From contig PQWQ01000004.1 in assembly GCA_002943765.1 (NCBI GenBank), positions 62,001 through 126,000 on the forward strand: a stretch of 64,000 nt of DNA, given 5' to 3'. This DNA comes from Psoroptes ovis. Its lineage: Eukaryota; Arthropoda; Arachnida; Sarcoptiformes; Psoroptidae. This document shows, one piece after another, positions 39,813 to 51,540 of this stretch (position 1 is its first letter; each line of letters starts with the position of its first letter). The position numbers and the translations under genes are program-made. Below the pieces are notes generated by a model. The model did no database searches, was not told the origin of the DNA, and saw nothing but the letters and a program-made list of their open reading frames with translations.

Positions 39813-40415
39813 AATCAATATTCGTTGAACATTTTGAAAATTTTCAAATTACACCATAAAATATCGATAAAAATGCAGTGAAAATGTTTAATTTTAGGAT
39901 TATAGATCATCATATATATAATTCAAAATATCTTTTATGACCAAAAAAAAACAATTGATATGAACAGTTTTTCTTTGTATAATAATAATAATAATCATAT
40001 TATTTAATCAATGCAATATTTCTGTAAGAAATTTCAAAGAAAAATTACCAAGAAAAAGAATTCGCCGAGAAATCTTAAGAAAATTTATTCAATTATTAGT
40101 TCAAATGATGATCGAAAACATGTTCTTTTGATGGCCAAAGAAGAAGAAAAAAAAGATAAATATTTCTTTGTTATTTCTTCGAATGTAAAGATGATAAAAT
40201 CTTGAAAAGAATTTTTTTAAAAACATAGAGATGAATATTTTTAAAACATACATACATCCAATCAAATGTTATTTCAATATTCGAGCAGCAACAGCAAACA
40301 AACAAACGAATATAATTATTTCATTTTATTTTATTATTATTATCATTTTGAAAATAAAACGAAATCATCAAACATTTATTTATGAATGTGTGTGTGTGTT
40401 TGTGTGTGTTTGTGC

Positions 40416-40438
40416 AAGCTAGCTAGCTAGCTAGCTAG
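40416..40438. repeat. (GCTA)n tetranucleotide run
   Basis: Repeated AGCT/CTAG tetranucleotides, self-complementary throughout. Only this run and the GATC runs form long palindromic simple repeats here. Confidence 0.9.
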
Positions 40439-42790
40439 TCAATTCAGCCAGCTATTTGGTAGTCAATTGAAATGATGATAATAATTTCTGGCTGTGTGTT
40501 TGTGTGTTTGCCATTTTATTTTATTACTATTTATGTTTATTTGTATGTCCACATTGGACGCATCACACATTTTGATGATGAAGATGTTTTCAATTTATTT
40601 TATTTTTTGTTTTTATTTTTTTTGTTTTTGAATCATCATACAAAAATGCCATTAAATGAAATTTTAAATGATGAAATTTTAAATCATTTTCTCAAATTTT
40701 AAACCAATTTTTTTCCTCTTCAATCAGGTCATTATAACCAAATACCTTTTTGGCAATGACATTTTTTTTTTTTTTCGTTCATTCATAATGATGATTTGAT
40801 TCTGATTTTGATTCAGATAGATAGATAGATAGATAAAGAAAACATTATCGAAGATAACTTTGATTCAATTTCAAATATATGACTAAATATGAATTATTCG
40901 ATATAGTTGTCTTGTCATAATCAAAATTAAATATTTTTGAAACAACATTATTATATATATATATATATATTAACAAATTACATTATTTTCAATGATATAA
41001 TCAATTAATCAATCAATCAATCAATCGATCGATGAACAAATGATAGAACAAAGATGATGAACAACATGTATCAAAAAAAAAAAAAAAAAAATGTCAATCA
41101 ATCAATCAATCAATCAATTTGAATGCCAAAACAAAATCTGTGCGGAAAAAAAAACTAAAAAATTTCTAATTTTTGAAAATAATTAAATATTTACATTCAA
41201 CAATATTGTACTCATACAAAACGTTGAGAAATATAAACATTGAAAATGTTCGAGGAAACATCCTTGAATATTTGTTTTTTTTTCCTCCTTGAAAGCACAT
41301 ATTTAATTTGTGTTTTTTTTTCTCTTATGAAATCATTGAACATACACACACAAAAATATTCATTAATCGGCTCATCATCATCATCATCATCATTAAATGT
41401 TGAATGTCAAATAAAATTAAAGTAGAAAATTAAATTTGAATGAATTCAATTTAATATTACGGATACATTTTAATGTATCTATCTGTTTTCATTATTATTA
41501 TTATTATTATTATTTCATTTCTAAAATACAAAACATGTATTCCATACTATCCATAAATATTGCTTGTCTGTAAATTTTAGCTAAAACATCAATTAAATAA
41601 AAATAGAAAAAAAAATCTCGATACACATAAAGCTTACAGGGTTATACATATATAATCTACATACATAGAAATAATCTCCGAAATGTAAAGTAATGAAAAA
41701 ATAAATTATGAAATCATCATTCATCATGAAAATCAAATTTCAAATCTTGTTTATCGATTATTAGTTACACGCAAATCCATTCTGCAAATAATTATTGATT
41801 GTTTGTTAGGATTTTTTTAAAATTTTGACTATGACCATCACCTGATCATAATAATAATGAAATTTTTAATTATGGTTAATATTGCCATTTCATTTGTTTT
41901 ATTATCATTGCATTAATGTCAATGCAATTAAAATAATTGAAAACAAAATCAATCTGTAATTAATTGATTAATATCATGATTTTATGATGAATCATTATTT
42001 CAAATTAATGATTTTTATTTATATTTTTGAATAATTTTCTTAATGTTTCTGCAAATAATATTCGACTGATCCAAATATTTATTTATTTATTTTATTTTTC
42101 TGATTTGAATGATTTAAATTTTAATTTAAATGTATTTGAATTGAGTCAATTCATATCCAAGAATATAATTTCTACCATCTGGGAAATTTGAGAGAAATTT
42201 TTTTTCCTTTCTAAGATTTTCTAAGCAATAAAAAAAATTTAAAGGAAAAATAAAGCATTTTTTCTGTCTATGGCAAACACATGTTGAGCATGATTTAGCT
42301 GAGACCATTGCATAGCAATTCAATGAATAAATTTTAATGACAATTTTAATGACAAAATTGATATTTTCGAATAATGCCACTTGATCATTTCAAAAAGAAA
42401 ATTTGAAAAAGTAAACAAAATTATTTCTTTGAACAAGATTTGGTCAAATATTTAGATCATATGTCGTCGATATATACATCGTGATTCTGCTGATTTAAAT
42501 TGATTTAGACAATTTTTTTTTTCGCTGACAATCTTGCCATTTCTTAGCTCGAAACTTTCTTAAAAACATCTTTGAACATTTTCAGTTATTTATTCATGCA
42601 CTGAACTGAAATTTGAAAAACAATTTGCCGAATGTCAATTGTAATTTTTATTTCCATTTTTTCCGCTTATTTTTCAATTGTTTCACATTCATTGTTTCGA
42701 GTAAATTCAATCATTTATTGTTCAAGTGAATTCAATTCGAATGGACAAATGAAAAAAAAACATTTGATTTGATATACATTAAACTTGAAG

Positions 42791-42869
42791 GAAGCAAGCA
42801 GTAAAAATATGCAATTATTGAATTGGCCTTCAGCAAATTCAATAATTGCATATTTTTACTGCTTGCTTC
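42791..42869. repeat. perfect 34-bp inverted repeat with 11-nt loop
   Basis: The left arm at 42791-42824 begins GAAGCAAGCAGTAAAA. The right arm at 42836-42869 is its exact reverse complement over all 34 positions. The spacer GGCCTTCAGCA is 11 nt. The sequence is complex and not a microsatellite, has no TA or other target duplication, and is not related to the MITE families in the window. Transcribed from either strand it would form a 79-nt hairpin of pre-miRNA or hairpin-siRNA size. Precursors of miRNAs usually carry bulges, so the perfection suggests either a young hairpin or a templated-inversion scar. Confidence 0.9.
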
Positions 42870-43174
42870 ATGTGATTTCTTCCTTCTTTCTTAGCTTCTT
42901 CGAATGCCATAAGATACATTCGCTCTCAATATTTCGCTGATTCATCTCAATTATTTTTGATATTTGTTTGATTGTAATCAAATTTAATTCATTTTCATCC
43001 AAATATAAAAATTCAAATGCAAACATACAGCTAATTTGTCAAATATTTTCATCCGAAGCTGATGATGATGAAAGAAAATGTCAAACATAGCCGATAGTTG
43101 ATAATTTTTGATTGATCCAAAATCACCAAAATCTTTAAGAAAAACATAGGTGCAAATAGAAAAAATAGAAATAA

Positions 43175-43255
43175 TTAGGTTGTCCGTAAAGTTCTTGCCA
43201 AATTTTCAAATGATTTCCTACGATATAATCGGCAAAAACTTTTTGGACAACCTAA
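43175..43255 (+). mobile_element. palindromic mariner-like MITE, subfamily B
   Basis: TTAGGTTGTCCGTAAAG to CTTTTTGGACAACCTAA. Core GCCAAATTTTCAAATGATTTCC and ATAATCGGC. The flanks are AA and TT rather than TA. Confidence 0.87.
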
Positions 43256-44527
43256 TTGTTGATCACATGATCATTGGTTTCTTCGAGCATTGTTATTATT
43301 CGTGAAAATTATAATAATACAAGAAAATGTTATTTACAACTTTTACTAATAATATTATTGGGCTATTAGTACACATTGTTCATGAAAATAATGACAATAA
43401 TAGATAATAATACGAATAAGACAATTTCAAATGATATTATTATTATTATTATTATTTAAAATTATCATCAATTACTTATATGAGATGACAAAAGGCTTTT
43501 TATATATAAATTTAAGAAGAAACAAGCGAAATATATTAATATGTTTTCTTTAAATACATTTTCACTGAATGAATGAATGAATGAATGAATGAATGAGTGG
43601 AAAAAATGTCCAACAAAACACCATTAATATATGAAATAAATTGTTATATTTTTTTGGCTATCATAGTTGACAACATGAAATTGATAGAAACAAACAAACA
43701 AATAATGTATAATGATGGCCATTATTTCCAATCAGGTCCAATCTTGTGCGGTTGTACACGATACAGTGTAAATATTAAAGTGCACAATAATGTTTGATGT
43801 TCAAAAAATGGTTTATATGTTTTTCTTCTAATGTTGTATGGTATGTAGGTATGTATGTATGTATTTCCAAAACACTAAAATCAATCAAACTTATTATTTT
43901 ATTCATTTTGTTTTCGATTTGTTTTCGGTTACCGTTTCAAATGAAATGCTTTGAAAATGTTGTGTTGTAAAAAGTAGTGTATTGTATCAATAATATGACC
44001 AAAATAAATTAATATCGATTCTTAGTCATTCAAAGATCTATTTGTTTTGGAAATATATGATTTTGCATTTTGCAAGTTTTTTTTTATTCTGATTAATGAT
44101 GATAATGGGCACATATTATTTCATATATATACATATATGGGTAAACAACCTTTCGATTGGGGACATTTTTCAGATAGTTACATATTAAGATGTAAGATGC
44201 ATGCACCAAAAAAAAAAAAAAAACAAAGCAAATGTATATATGCATGCACGAAAAAAATCAATTTGTTTCATAGAATATTGGTTTCTGTTATTATTATTTG
44301 CTTTAAAATTTGAAATTCAATTTCAGATTGAATTCTTAGCAAAAAAAAACTTTAAACGAAATTTTCATGAAAAAATGTGTAAAAATATTGAACATTTTTT
44401 TTTGAGAGCGAGAATATGTATGTGTGTGTGTGTGTGTGTGTGTAAATTATTCATTGATAATACCAATAAATAAATAAATGAACAAAACAAAACAAAAACG
44501 AACATGTGTCTAAATAATCAATAAATA

Positions 44528-44607
44528 TTAGATTGTCCGAAAAGTTTTTGCCAATTTTCTCATAATTCTCTACGATATGATCGACAACAACTTTTCGGAC
44601 AGCCTAA
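44528..44607 (+). mobile_element. palindromic mariner-like MITE, subfamily B
   Basis: TTAGATTGTCCGAAAAG to CTTTTCGGACAGCCTAA, TA on both sides. Core GCCAATTTTCTCATAATTC and ATGATCGAC. Confidence 0.9.
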
Positions 44608-45058
44608 TAAATAAATACATATAAAAACTTGACACTTTATAGATTTATATAAATTAATATGAATATGTTTTTTTTGTGTGCCATAGACAAACACAAGATC
44701 CATTTATTTATTAATAAAATTGTCAATTTTTTTCATGTTTCTGTTTCTTTCTTTAAAAATTTATTTGTTATCATCACATATTTTCCTTAAAAAAATTTAA
44801 ATCATTGAAAATAAGGTTCGATCGTTGGTTGGTTGGTTGGTTTTATTTCAAAAAGAATGCCATTTATTTATTATCTTTGATATGTTTGATTTTAATGTAT
44901 GAGAATAATGCATTTTTTATGACAAAAAAAAAGAAAAAACAAATAAATCTTTGAAAATAGATAGATAGATATTAGTCATTCATTCAATCTGATCATAACA
45001 TCACTGAATGATCAAATGTTTTTAGGTGAAAATGAAAATTTATTGAAATTATTATATA

Positions 45059-45139
45059 TTAGGTTGTCCGAAAAGTTTTTGCCAATTTCCCGGATCATTT
45101 TCTATGATATAATCGGCCAAAACTTTCCGGACAACCTAC
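45059..45139 (+). mobile_element. palindromic mariner-like MITE, subfamily B
   Basis: TTAGGTTGTCCGAAAAG to CTTTCCGGACAACCTAC, TA on the left. Core GCCAATTTCCCGGATCATTTTC and ATAATCGGC. Confidence 0.9.
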
Positions 45140-46748
45140 TATTTTTTTCAAATAATTAAAATCACCAATTTATATATATATTCACATCAATCTATTCAAT
45201 GTATATATTAATAGATTTTCAAAATGTTTTCTCGACAATATCAAACATTTAAATAAATACAAAACATTCATTTATTTAAATGCCATTTTCATTGCTGATA
45301 ATGATAAAAACAAGCAACCATACCTACATACCTTCTTGTGTTTACACCTTTGTAAAATTTTACATTTTACAAGATATGAAAACATACATTCAAAAAATTC
45401 AAAAAACAAAATATTTAAAATATCATTTCTATTAATCAATCAATCAATCATAATTTCTAAAAAAAAGAAAAATACATATTTTTTTTGAAATTATTTAAAT
45501 GCATTTTTATCGATGCATTTACCTGTAATTTTTTCTTTTTTGAATAAATAAATAAATAGATTCATGTTAACATTTCAATAAAATGTTATATTTCTCCTTC
45601 ACATAATAATATAATAATTGATGATAAATGAATGCATTGAATTTCTTTGAATTTTTCTTTGAAATAAAATTCAAAGAAATTCATTCTCTTATCACTACCA
45701 TTTTGTTCGTAAATTTTGAATTTTTCCTTAAAGAATTTTGTCATTTGACAAAATTTTTTTCTGAATTGTCACATGACATGAACACATATAGCATATAAGC
45801 AGCATATAAGCAGCATGAGCTGCAGCATCTGCTCCCTTAAATATCACGACATTCACATCGAAATCGAAAATTTGTAATTGTAATGTTTTTTTTGTGTTAT
45901 TAACACGATAATAACACAGACTGAATGAATGAAACACTATTTTCTTGAGATCAATTAGATCAATCAATCATTCATCTACATTTGTGAAAATGTCATTGTA
46001 TTCACATTGATTGATTCACAGCACTGAAATTGGCGTTTATTTTTTTTCGAAGAATTCATTTCGATATACCTCGTTTTAAACTTTAGCCTTGATGTGCTTT
46101 CATGTCTCTTTTTGTACCCCTTATTATTCTAAGCGTTAAATAAGGTATTTTACAATGAAAACATATAAAATATTTAACCTTATATATTTTCATGTCATCG
46201 AATTTCAAAAAAATAAAAAAAAAAGACAAAGATGGATGAAGGGTTCTGTGTTCATCAGGGTTTCATTGTAACATCAATGAATCAAATGAATTCTGAATGA
46301 ATGCGCATTCAAAATTTCATTTATTAGTTAAAATGAAAATTTCAACATCCAACATTTATCAAATCAGTCACTACAATGATAGATTAAATGACATTCATTT
46401 TATCTTATTTGACAGCCCCCGGAAAAAAAGAGAAGAAAGCATACCCAAAAATTATTACAAACAACAACAACAACGATTTCCCTTACAAATCTTAAAATTA
46501 GATGGATTAGATTCGTTGTAACATGAATATATATTTGAAAAATATATATTTGGTATAAATATATGCATTATTGAGCATTAATTCTAAGACATTCTGCGAT
46601 ACATTTTGATTGATTAAATCATCCAAAAAAAAGAAAAAGAAAAAAACATTTCTAATGATATTTTGTTGAATATCTTTAAGAGAAAATAATTGAAAAAACA
46701 TTTATTTAAATGCTTCATTTTACATTCAAATGATGATATCATTTAATA

Positions 46749-46832
46749 TTAGATTGTCCGGAAAGTTTTTCACCGGTCATATCGTCGGAAAATCATTGGA
46801 AAAAGCGGCAAAAACTTTCGCGTACAACCTAA
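46749..46832 (-). mobile_element. palindromic mariner-like MITE, subfamily B
   Basis: TTAGATTGTCCGGAAAG to CTTTCGCGTACAACCTAA, TA on both sides. The right tip has an inserted base. Core CACCGGTCATATCGTCGG and AAAAGCGGC, reverse orientation. Confidence 0.87.
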
Positions 46833-47406
46833 TAATTTTCAAATATCAAAAATATGAAAAAAAAATGATGTAAATTAATAAACTTTTCCATACCATAAAT
46901 GACTAACCATTTAAGAAAATATGATTTTTTTTATGATTTAAAACACAAAACTAATCCATCAAAAATGTATGTATATTATTCAAAAATGTTAGTGCATAGA
47001 TATATTTAGTGAGGCTATATTCTTCATCATTTAAACATTATTGAAATAAAATGTTCATATCTATCTCGTTGCTTATCTTGCTCATCTGTTTAATGAATGT
47101 AATGAGTAGAATCAATCAATCTATCAATTTTCGTGTGTGTGTTTGATTTGATGTTCACTTGTTCAGTCGTATAAATAATGTTGGCCCTCTAAATATCACC
47201 AAAAAGCCATGAAAATAACCAAAAAAGTACGGGGAAATTATTGAAAAATATGAATATATTGACATTTAATATACATCATGAAATTTCATATTTTTTAAAT
47301 CTTAAATCTTTTTTTTCTTCAAGAAAATGAAAAGCTTTTAAACATCATTCGTGTTTTGGTATGATGATGATGATTGTATGTGATTTGAACTTGATTGAAC
47401 AATCTA

Positions 47407-47488
47407 TCGAGTTGTCCGAAAAGTTTTTGCCGATTTATCAGTGGAAAAACAGACTGAAAATCGGTGGAAAACTTTTTGGACAACCCAA
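47407..47488 (+). mobile_element. palindromic mariner-like MITE, subfamily C
   Basis: GAGTTGTCCGAAAAG to CTTTTTGGACAACCCAA with TA on both sides. The loop GATTTATCAGTGGAAAAAC differs from subfamily B and matches the layout of 61109. Confidence 0.8.
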
Positions 47489-47747
47489 TATGACAATATT
47501 TCTTTCAATGATATTTTTTTCACATTTTCACATGTTTGATACCTTTGAATGATGATAATTTTAGACTAAAATTTCAAAAAAAACGGCTCAGAATATTCTC
47601 CATAAAATTTGGTCCAATGTATATCGATATCAATATGACAAAAAAATACGCTTTTATTTGAAATTAATCTTACATATATGAACTGAAAAAATATTCGACA
47701 AACACACTGATTCATTCATTCATTCATTCATTTTTTGACATTATATA

Positions 47748-47827
47748 TTAGGTTGTCCAAAAAGTTTTTGCCAATTTTCCAATAATTTTCTACGATTTAA
47801 TCGGTAAAAAACTTTGCGGACAGCCTA
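47748..47827 (+). mobile_element. palindromic mariner-like MITE, subfamily B
   Basis: TTAGGTTGTCCAAAAAG to CTTTGCGGACAGCCTA. Core GCCAATTTTCCAATAATTTTC and TTAATCGGT. TA precedes. It lies about 260 bp from the subfamily-C copy at 47407. Confidence 0.88.
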
Positions 47828-48201
47828 TGATATTTCACCAAAGCCGCCATGATTCACTCCATAAATCATATTCCATTGAATATATGTATTAGAATATAGC
47901 GTGTGCGAAATATTTAAATGTTATTTTCATCAGAAAAAAAATGGAATGAAAAATTCAATCCATTTTGATGGATTTTTATTTTTATTTATTTTCCTTCAAA
48001 AATACTTTGTGTATGAATGGTATACAGTGTTTGTTCAACCATTTTCCATTTTTTTTCCATTTTCTATTTTTGGTTTTATTTTGATTATTTCAATGATTTT
48101 TTTGGTGTTTGTGTGTGTGTGTGAAAATTTGACTCAATACTATTTGAGACTATTTGATGAACAATGTATCTTTCAAATACACACACACAATGATACATAT
48201 A

Positions 48202-48281
48202 TTAGGTTGTCCCATAAGTTCTTGCCGTTTTTCAATTTTTTTTTCATTCAAAAAACGGCAAGAACTTATGGGACAACCTAA
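48202..48281 (+). mobile_element. palindromic mariner-like MITE, subfamily A
   Basis: TTAGGTTGTCCCATAAGTTC pairs perfectly with GAACTTATGGGACAACCTAA; inner stem GCCGTTTTTC with AAAAAACGGC, TA on both sides. It is the least diverged subfamily-A copy in the window. Confidence 0.93.
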
Positions 48282-48613
48282 TACATAAATATATTTTCGC
48301 TTACCCAAAACAAGCATATCAAAATAGGATTTAAAATTCTTGTGAAAATAATAATAATGATACTTGTTCATACGTTATTGTATTCTACACTTTGACTTTG
48401 TCAAATATAAATCGATAACAATCAAGAGAATGAATGAATGGATGAATTTTGAATTTTAGATATCGTGCTTAATGTACATTCACTAATACACACACACACA
48501 CACATATAACATATCATTATCATCAAAATCACGTGTACAAATGTGCGTGTGTGTATGTGAGTGTTAGTGTCAATGCATTTTTTCGAAATTTGAAAAAATG
48601 TATTTTTTTTGTA

Positions 48614-48690
48614 GTTGTCCGAAAAGTTTTTGCCGATTTTCCATTGATTTTCTAACAATATAACCGACGAAAACTTTTCGGACAATCTAA
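48614..48690 (+). mobile_element. palindromic mariner-like MITE, subfamily B, trimmed left tip
   Basis: GTTGTCCGAAAAG to CTTTTCGGACAATCTAA. The usual TTAG before GTTGTCC is missing, but TA still precedes it. Core GCCGATTTTCCATTGATTTTC and ATAACCGAC. Confidence 0.88.
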
Positions 48691-48758
48691 TATTTTAGTG
48701 GTTATTATTTTAGTAGCAGCAGCAGCAACAGCAACAACAACAGCAAACAACAATCACT

Positions 48759-48790
48759 AATCACTAATCACTTTTGAGTGATTAGTGATT
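48759..48790. repeat. 14-bp-arm hairpin
   Basis: AATCACTAATCACT (48759-48772) and AGTGATTAGTGATT (48777-48790) are perfect complements around a 4-nt TTTG loop. It follows a CAG/CAA run about 70 bp after a MITE. Confidence 0.8.
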
Positions 48791-49109
48791 TTCAAATATT
48801 ATCATCAATTACATTGTCACACACACACATGATAAAGTTTTTTATTTTTTGGTCATAATTTTCCATGGATTAACAATTGAATTATTATTATTATTGTCAA
48901 TTTTGAACAACTGAAACACACTGTTGTGTTCAGTTGTAAGTTTGAATCATTTATCATTTTGAAAGCATTTTTATGCAACTTACCCAACAAACAAACAAAC
49001 ACCATTAAATCAATTGAATTTTATGGAACAATTTTCAAAATCCATCAAAAAATAAAATAGATAGATTCAAGTATTTCTAAGTAATTTATGAAATAATCAT
49101 ATATATGTA

Positions 49110-49189
49110 TTAGGTTGTCCGATAAGTTTTTGTCGGTTATATCGTAGAAAATTATTGTAAAATCAGCGAAAACTTTTCGTACAATCTAA
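49110..49189 (-). mobile_element. palindromic mariner-like MITE, subfamily B
   Basis: TTAGGTTGTCCGATAAG to CTTTTCGTACAATCTAA, TA on both sides. Core GTCGGTTATATCGTAG and AAAATCAGC, reverse orientation. Confidence 0.88.
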
Positions 49190-49943
49190 TATATTTATTT
49201 GTGTGTGTACGTAATTATCGCCGTATCAAGTATATGTGTATTGAAATAAATTGAAATTTTTCTTTTTTTTTTCGATGATTTTGAATCGACCCAACTTGCA
49301 CTGGGTTCAACCATTTAATGTTGAGGATGGATGGATGGATGGATGGTTGAGTGTATTTTTAATATTTTGTCAAATATTTCATTCATTACTTTTTTTAATA
49401 TAAAATAATATTAATTCAATGTCAAAAAAGAGAGATGAAAAATACTCAATTTCAATCAAATACACATTATCAATTACTCATATATGCGAGTGATGATATT
49501 TTGAAATTGAAATCAGATTCAAATTTTTCAAAATTTGACACATTAATTTGTTTGTTCAAATCAATCTCTTCATCTTTGTCTGTAAAAGTTGTAATAGAAA
49601 TGTATTCGATCCAAATAAATTACGAATAAATTTTCGATTTTTATTAGGTGCTTAACCCTTGACTTGATTATTTCTGAAAAAAAATAAAATAAAATCATTG
49701 AAAACTGCCATCTGCTGAATAGTAATAAGTTGAAATGTTTCAAAAAAAAAAACAAACAAAAAATTTTAGTTGGCATCAAAGCTAATAAAACAATAACCCC
49801 AAAAAACAAAAATTTTTTACCTAAAAAAAAAATTTATCTGAAATAAGAAAATATTATGGAAGAATAAATAAATAAATATCAATATCAAATGATGATGATG
49901 ATGATTAATGAATCAGATAATCAGTGATCAATATATATATATA

Positions 49944-50025
49944 TTCGAGGTTGTTCGATAAATTCTTGCCGATTTTCTAATGATTTCCTACGATATAATC
50001 GGCAAAAACTTATCGGACAATCTAA
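49944..50025 (+). mobile_element. palindromic mariner-like MITE, subfamily B
   Basis: GAGGTTGTTCGATAAA to CTTATCGGACAATCTAA, TA on both sides. Core GCCGATTTTCTAATGATTTCC and ATAATCGGC. Confidence 0.88.
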
Positions 50026-50782
50026 TATTTTTCGTGAATGAACACATATATTGAAAATTGGCTGGTGGAAAATAACATGACACAACGAACAAAAAAAATG
50101 ATTAATTTATAACCAAAAATAAACAATTTTTCATCATCAAATTTATCAATTTTTTTATTTTTTGAAAAAAGCCAAAATAATACATTGAAATTGTGAACCA
50201 AAAGCTTTTCAAAGGTTATTGTTTCTTAATTCTTTTTGAAACCATTTAACCACTGATTCAAAGTTGATGCTCTAATTTGTTTTTTTGTATTTTTTCAAAT
50301 TGGATGTTTTCAAAAATAGTTAATCAGTTGTAATCAGCCTGATGAAATGTATGTTTGAATATCTGAATGTAGCTAGTGGTATCTACTGATGACTACCAAA
50401 TAAATATAAATGATGATTACGAAATTCTCACCGAAACACACATTTCCAATTCAAACATTTCAAATGTGTTGAAATACTTGTCTTAAATTTAAGTAAACAA
50501 TGAATGCAATGAATCGATATGAAAGTCAATTTTTTAAAATGATTCAAAAATGTTATTTTTTCAAATCACAAAGGATTGAACTATTGATCACCAAAAGTCA
50601 GGCAAACATTTATATTGATGTGTGTTATTAGTTATTATTATTAGTTTTTGTAATATATTTATATTAGAAAATGATCAATCAATTTCAAACATACACACAT
50701 ATATATTCAAGCAATATATACATATACAATGATGATGATAGCAGATTTTGATTTGATGATAAAAGATCGAATCAATAAATTA

Positions 50783-50864
50783 TTAGGTTGTTCGATAAGT
50801 TCTCGACGATTTTCGAATGATTTTCATACGGATATTATACGGATAAACTTTTCGGACAACCTAA
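50783..50864 (+). mobile_element. palindromic mariner-like MITE, subfamily B
   Basis: TTAGGTTGTTCGATAAG to CTTTTCGGACAACCTAA, TA on both sides. The inner arm is degraded (GACGATTTTCGAATGATTTTC against ATTATACGG). It is the last copy before the Toll-like gene; the next is at 60476. Confidence 0.87.
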
Positions 50865-51088
50865 TAATAATAATAAATGAATAATCTTTACCAATTAAAA
50901 AGGATTTAAAGTATTATTATTATTATTTGTTTTATTTTATTTTATTTTATTTCATTTTAATGACAATTTGTACCGTATGTATTTGTGTATGAGTGTGTGT
51001 GTGTGTGTGCATTTGTCAAAATTTTATTTATTCATTCATTTATATATTAATCAAATTTTATTTGTTTGTTTGTTTGTTTCTCATTCAG

Positions 51089-51540
51089 ATCTTTTAGATT
51101 GAAATCATCACACCGAAGAAAACATATTGCCATCATTTCATTCATCATATCGCTTATTATTACTTCAAGCAATGAACAAATGAACGAATGAATGAATGAA
51201 ACATGGAACTAATGTAAAATTGTGGAACAACATTGTTCAAAGCATCTCCGAAACGAACATATATATATTCAAACAATGAATTTAAAAAATGAAAAATAAT
51301 CGTATTACCTTTTGATGATGATTTAATGAATCTTATTGATTGATTGATTGATTGTTGATTAATGATTCAATGATTCAATGACAATGAATTGAATTGAATT
51401 CGGAAAATATATATTTTATCTCCCATTTATTGTCGATAAATAATATAATAATTATTTTCTCAGAAAATTTCCTGTCATATTCAATTGTACACCTGTTCAA
51501 AAAAAAAAAAAATCATCACCCTAATAATTCCCATTTTTAA
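51089..51540 (+). other. putative 5'UTR exon segment of the Toll-like gene
   Basis: A pyrimidine-rich run ending TTTCTCATTCAG (51077-51088) is a strong 3' splice-site match, 452 bp before the first ATG of the receptor. Downstream the sequence is less T-rich than the preceding intron-like DNA and has several stops in all plus frames, as a UTR would. This is inference from one acceptor-like signal; no donor or transcription start can be assigned. Confidence 0.35.

Larger units (their letters stand above)
28814..51088. other. MITE-rich gene-free stretch
   Basis: Here the palindromic MITEs reach their highest density: 12 copies in 30-40 kb and 10 in 40-50 kb, often as close pairs. Between them are microsatellites, A/T tracts and fold-backs listed separately. 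No ORF has a recognisable domain. The stretch lies immediately upstream of the Toll-like gene and may include its promoter or a long 5'UTR intron, but no individual regulatory site can be named from sequence alone. Confidence 0.55.

Noticed and set aside
40011..40205. 64-codon ORF rich in Lys and Asn
   Set aside because: Chance length, no signal peptide or motif; codon use follows the local A-rich sequence.
42126..42380. Minus-strand 84-codon ORF with several Cys
   Set aside because: No convincing signal peptide and no known cysteine spacing; chance ORFs of this size are expected in the window.
43597..43797. 66-codon ORF after an AATG repeat
   Set aside because: No domain, and the start lies in a GAAT repeat. 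Not distinguishable from chance.
46297..46521. 74-codon ORF ending QQQQRFPLQILKLDGLDSL
   Set aside because: Composition is mildly coding-like, with a possible acceptor before SPRKKREES, but the length is within chance for this base composition and there is no domain or partner exon.
47901..48281. 126-codon plus-strand ORF
   Set aside because: Phe-rich T-tract translation that ends inside a MITE; no domain.
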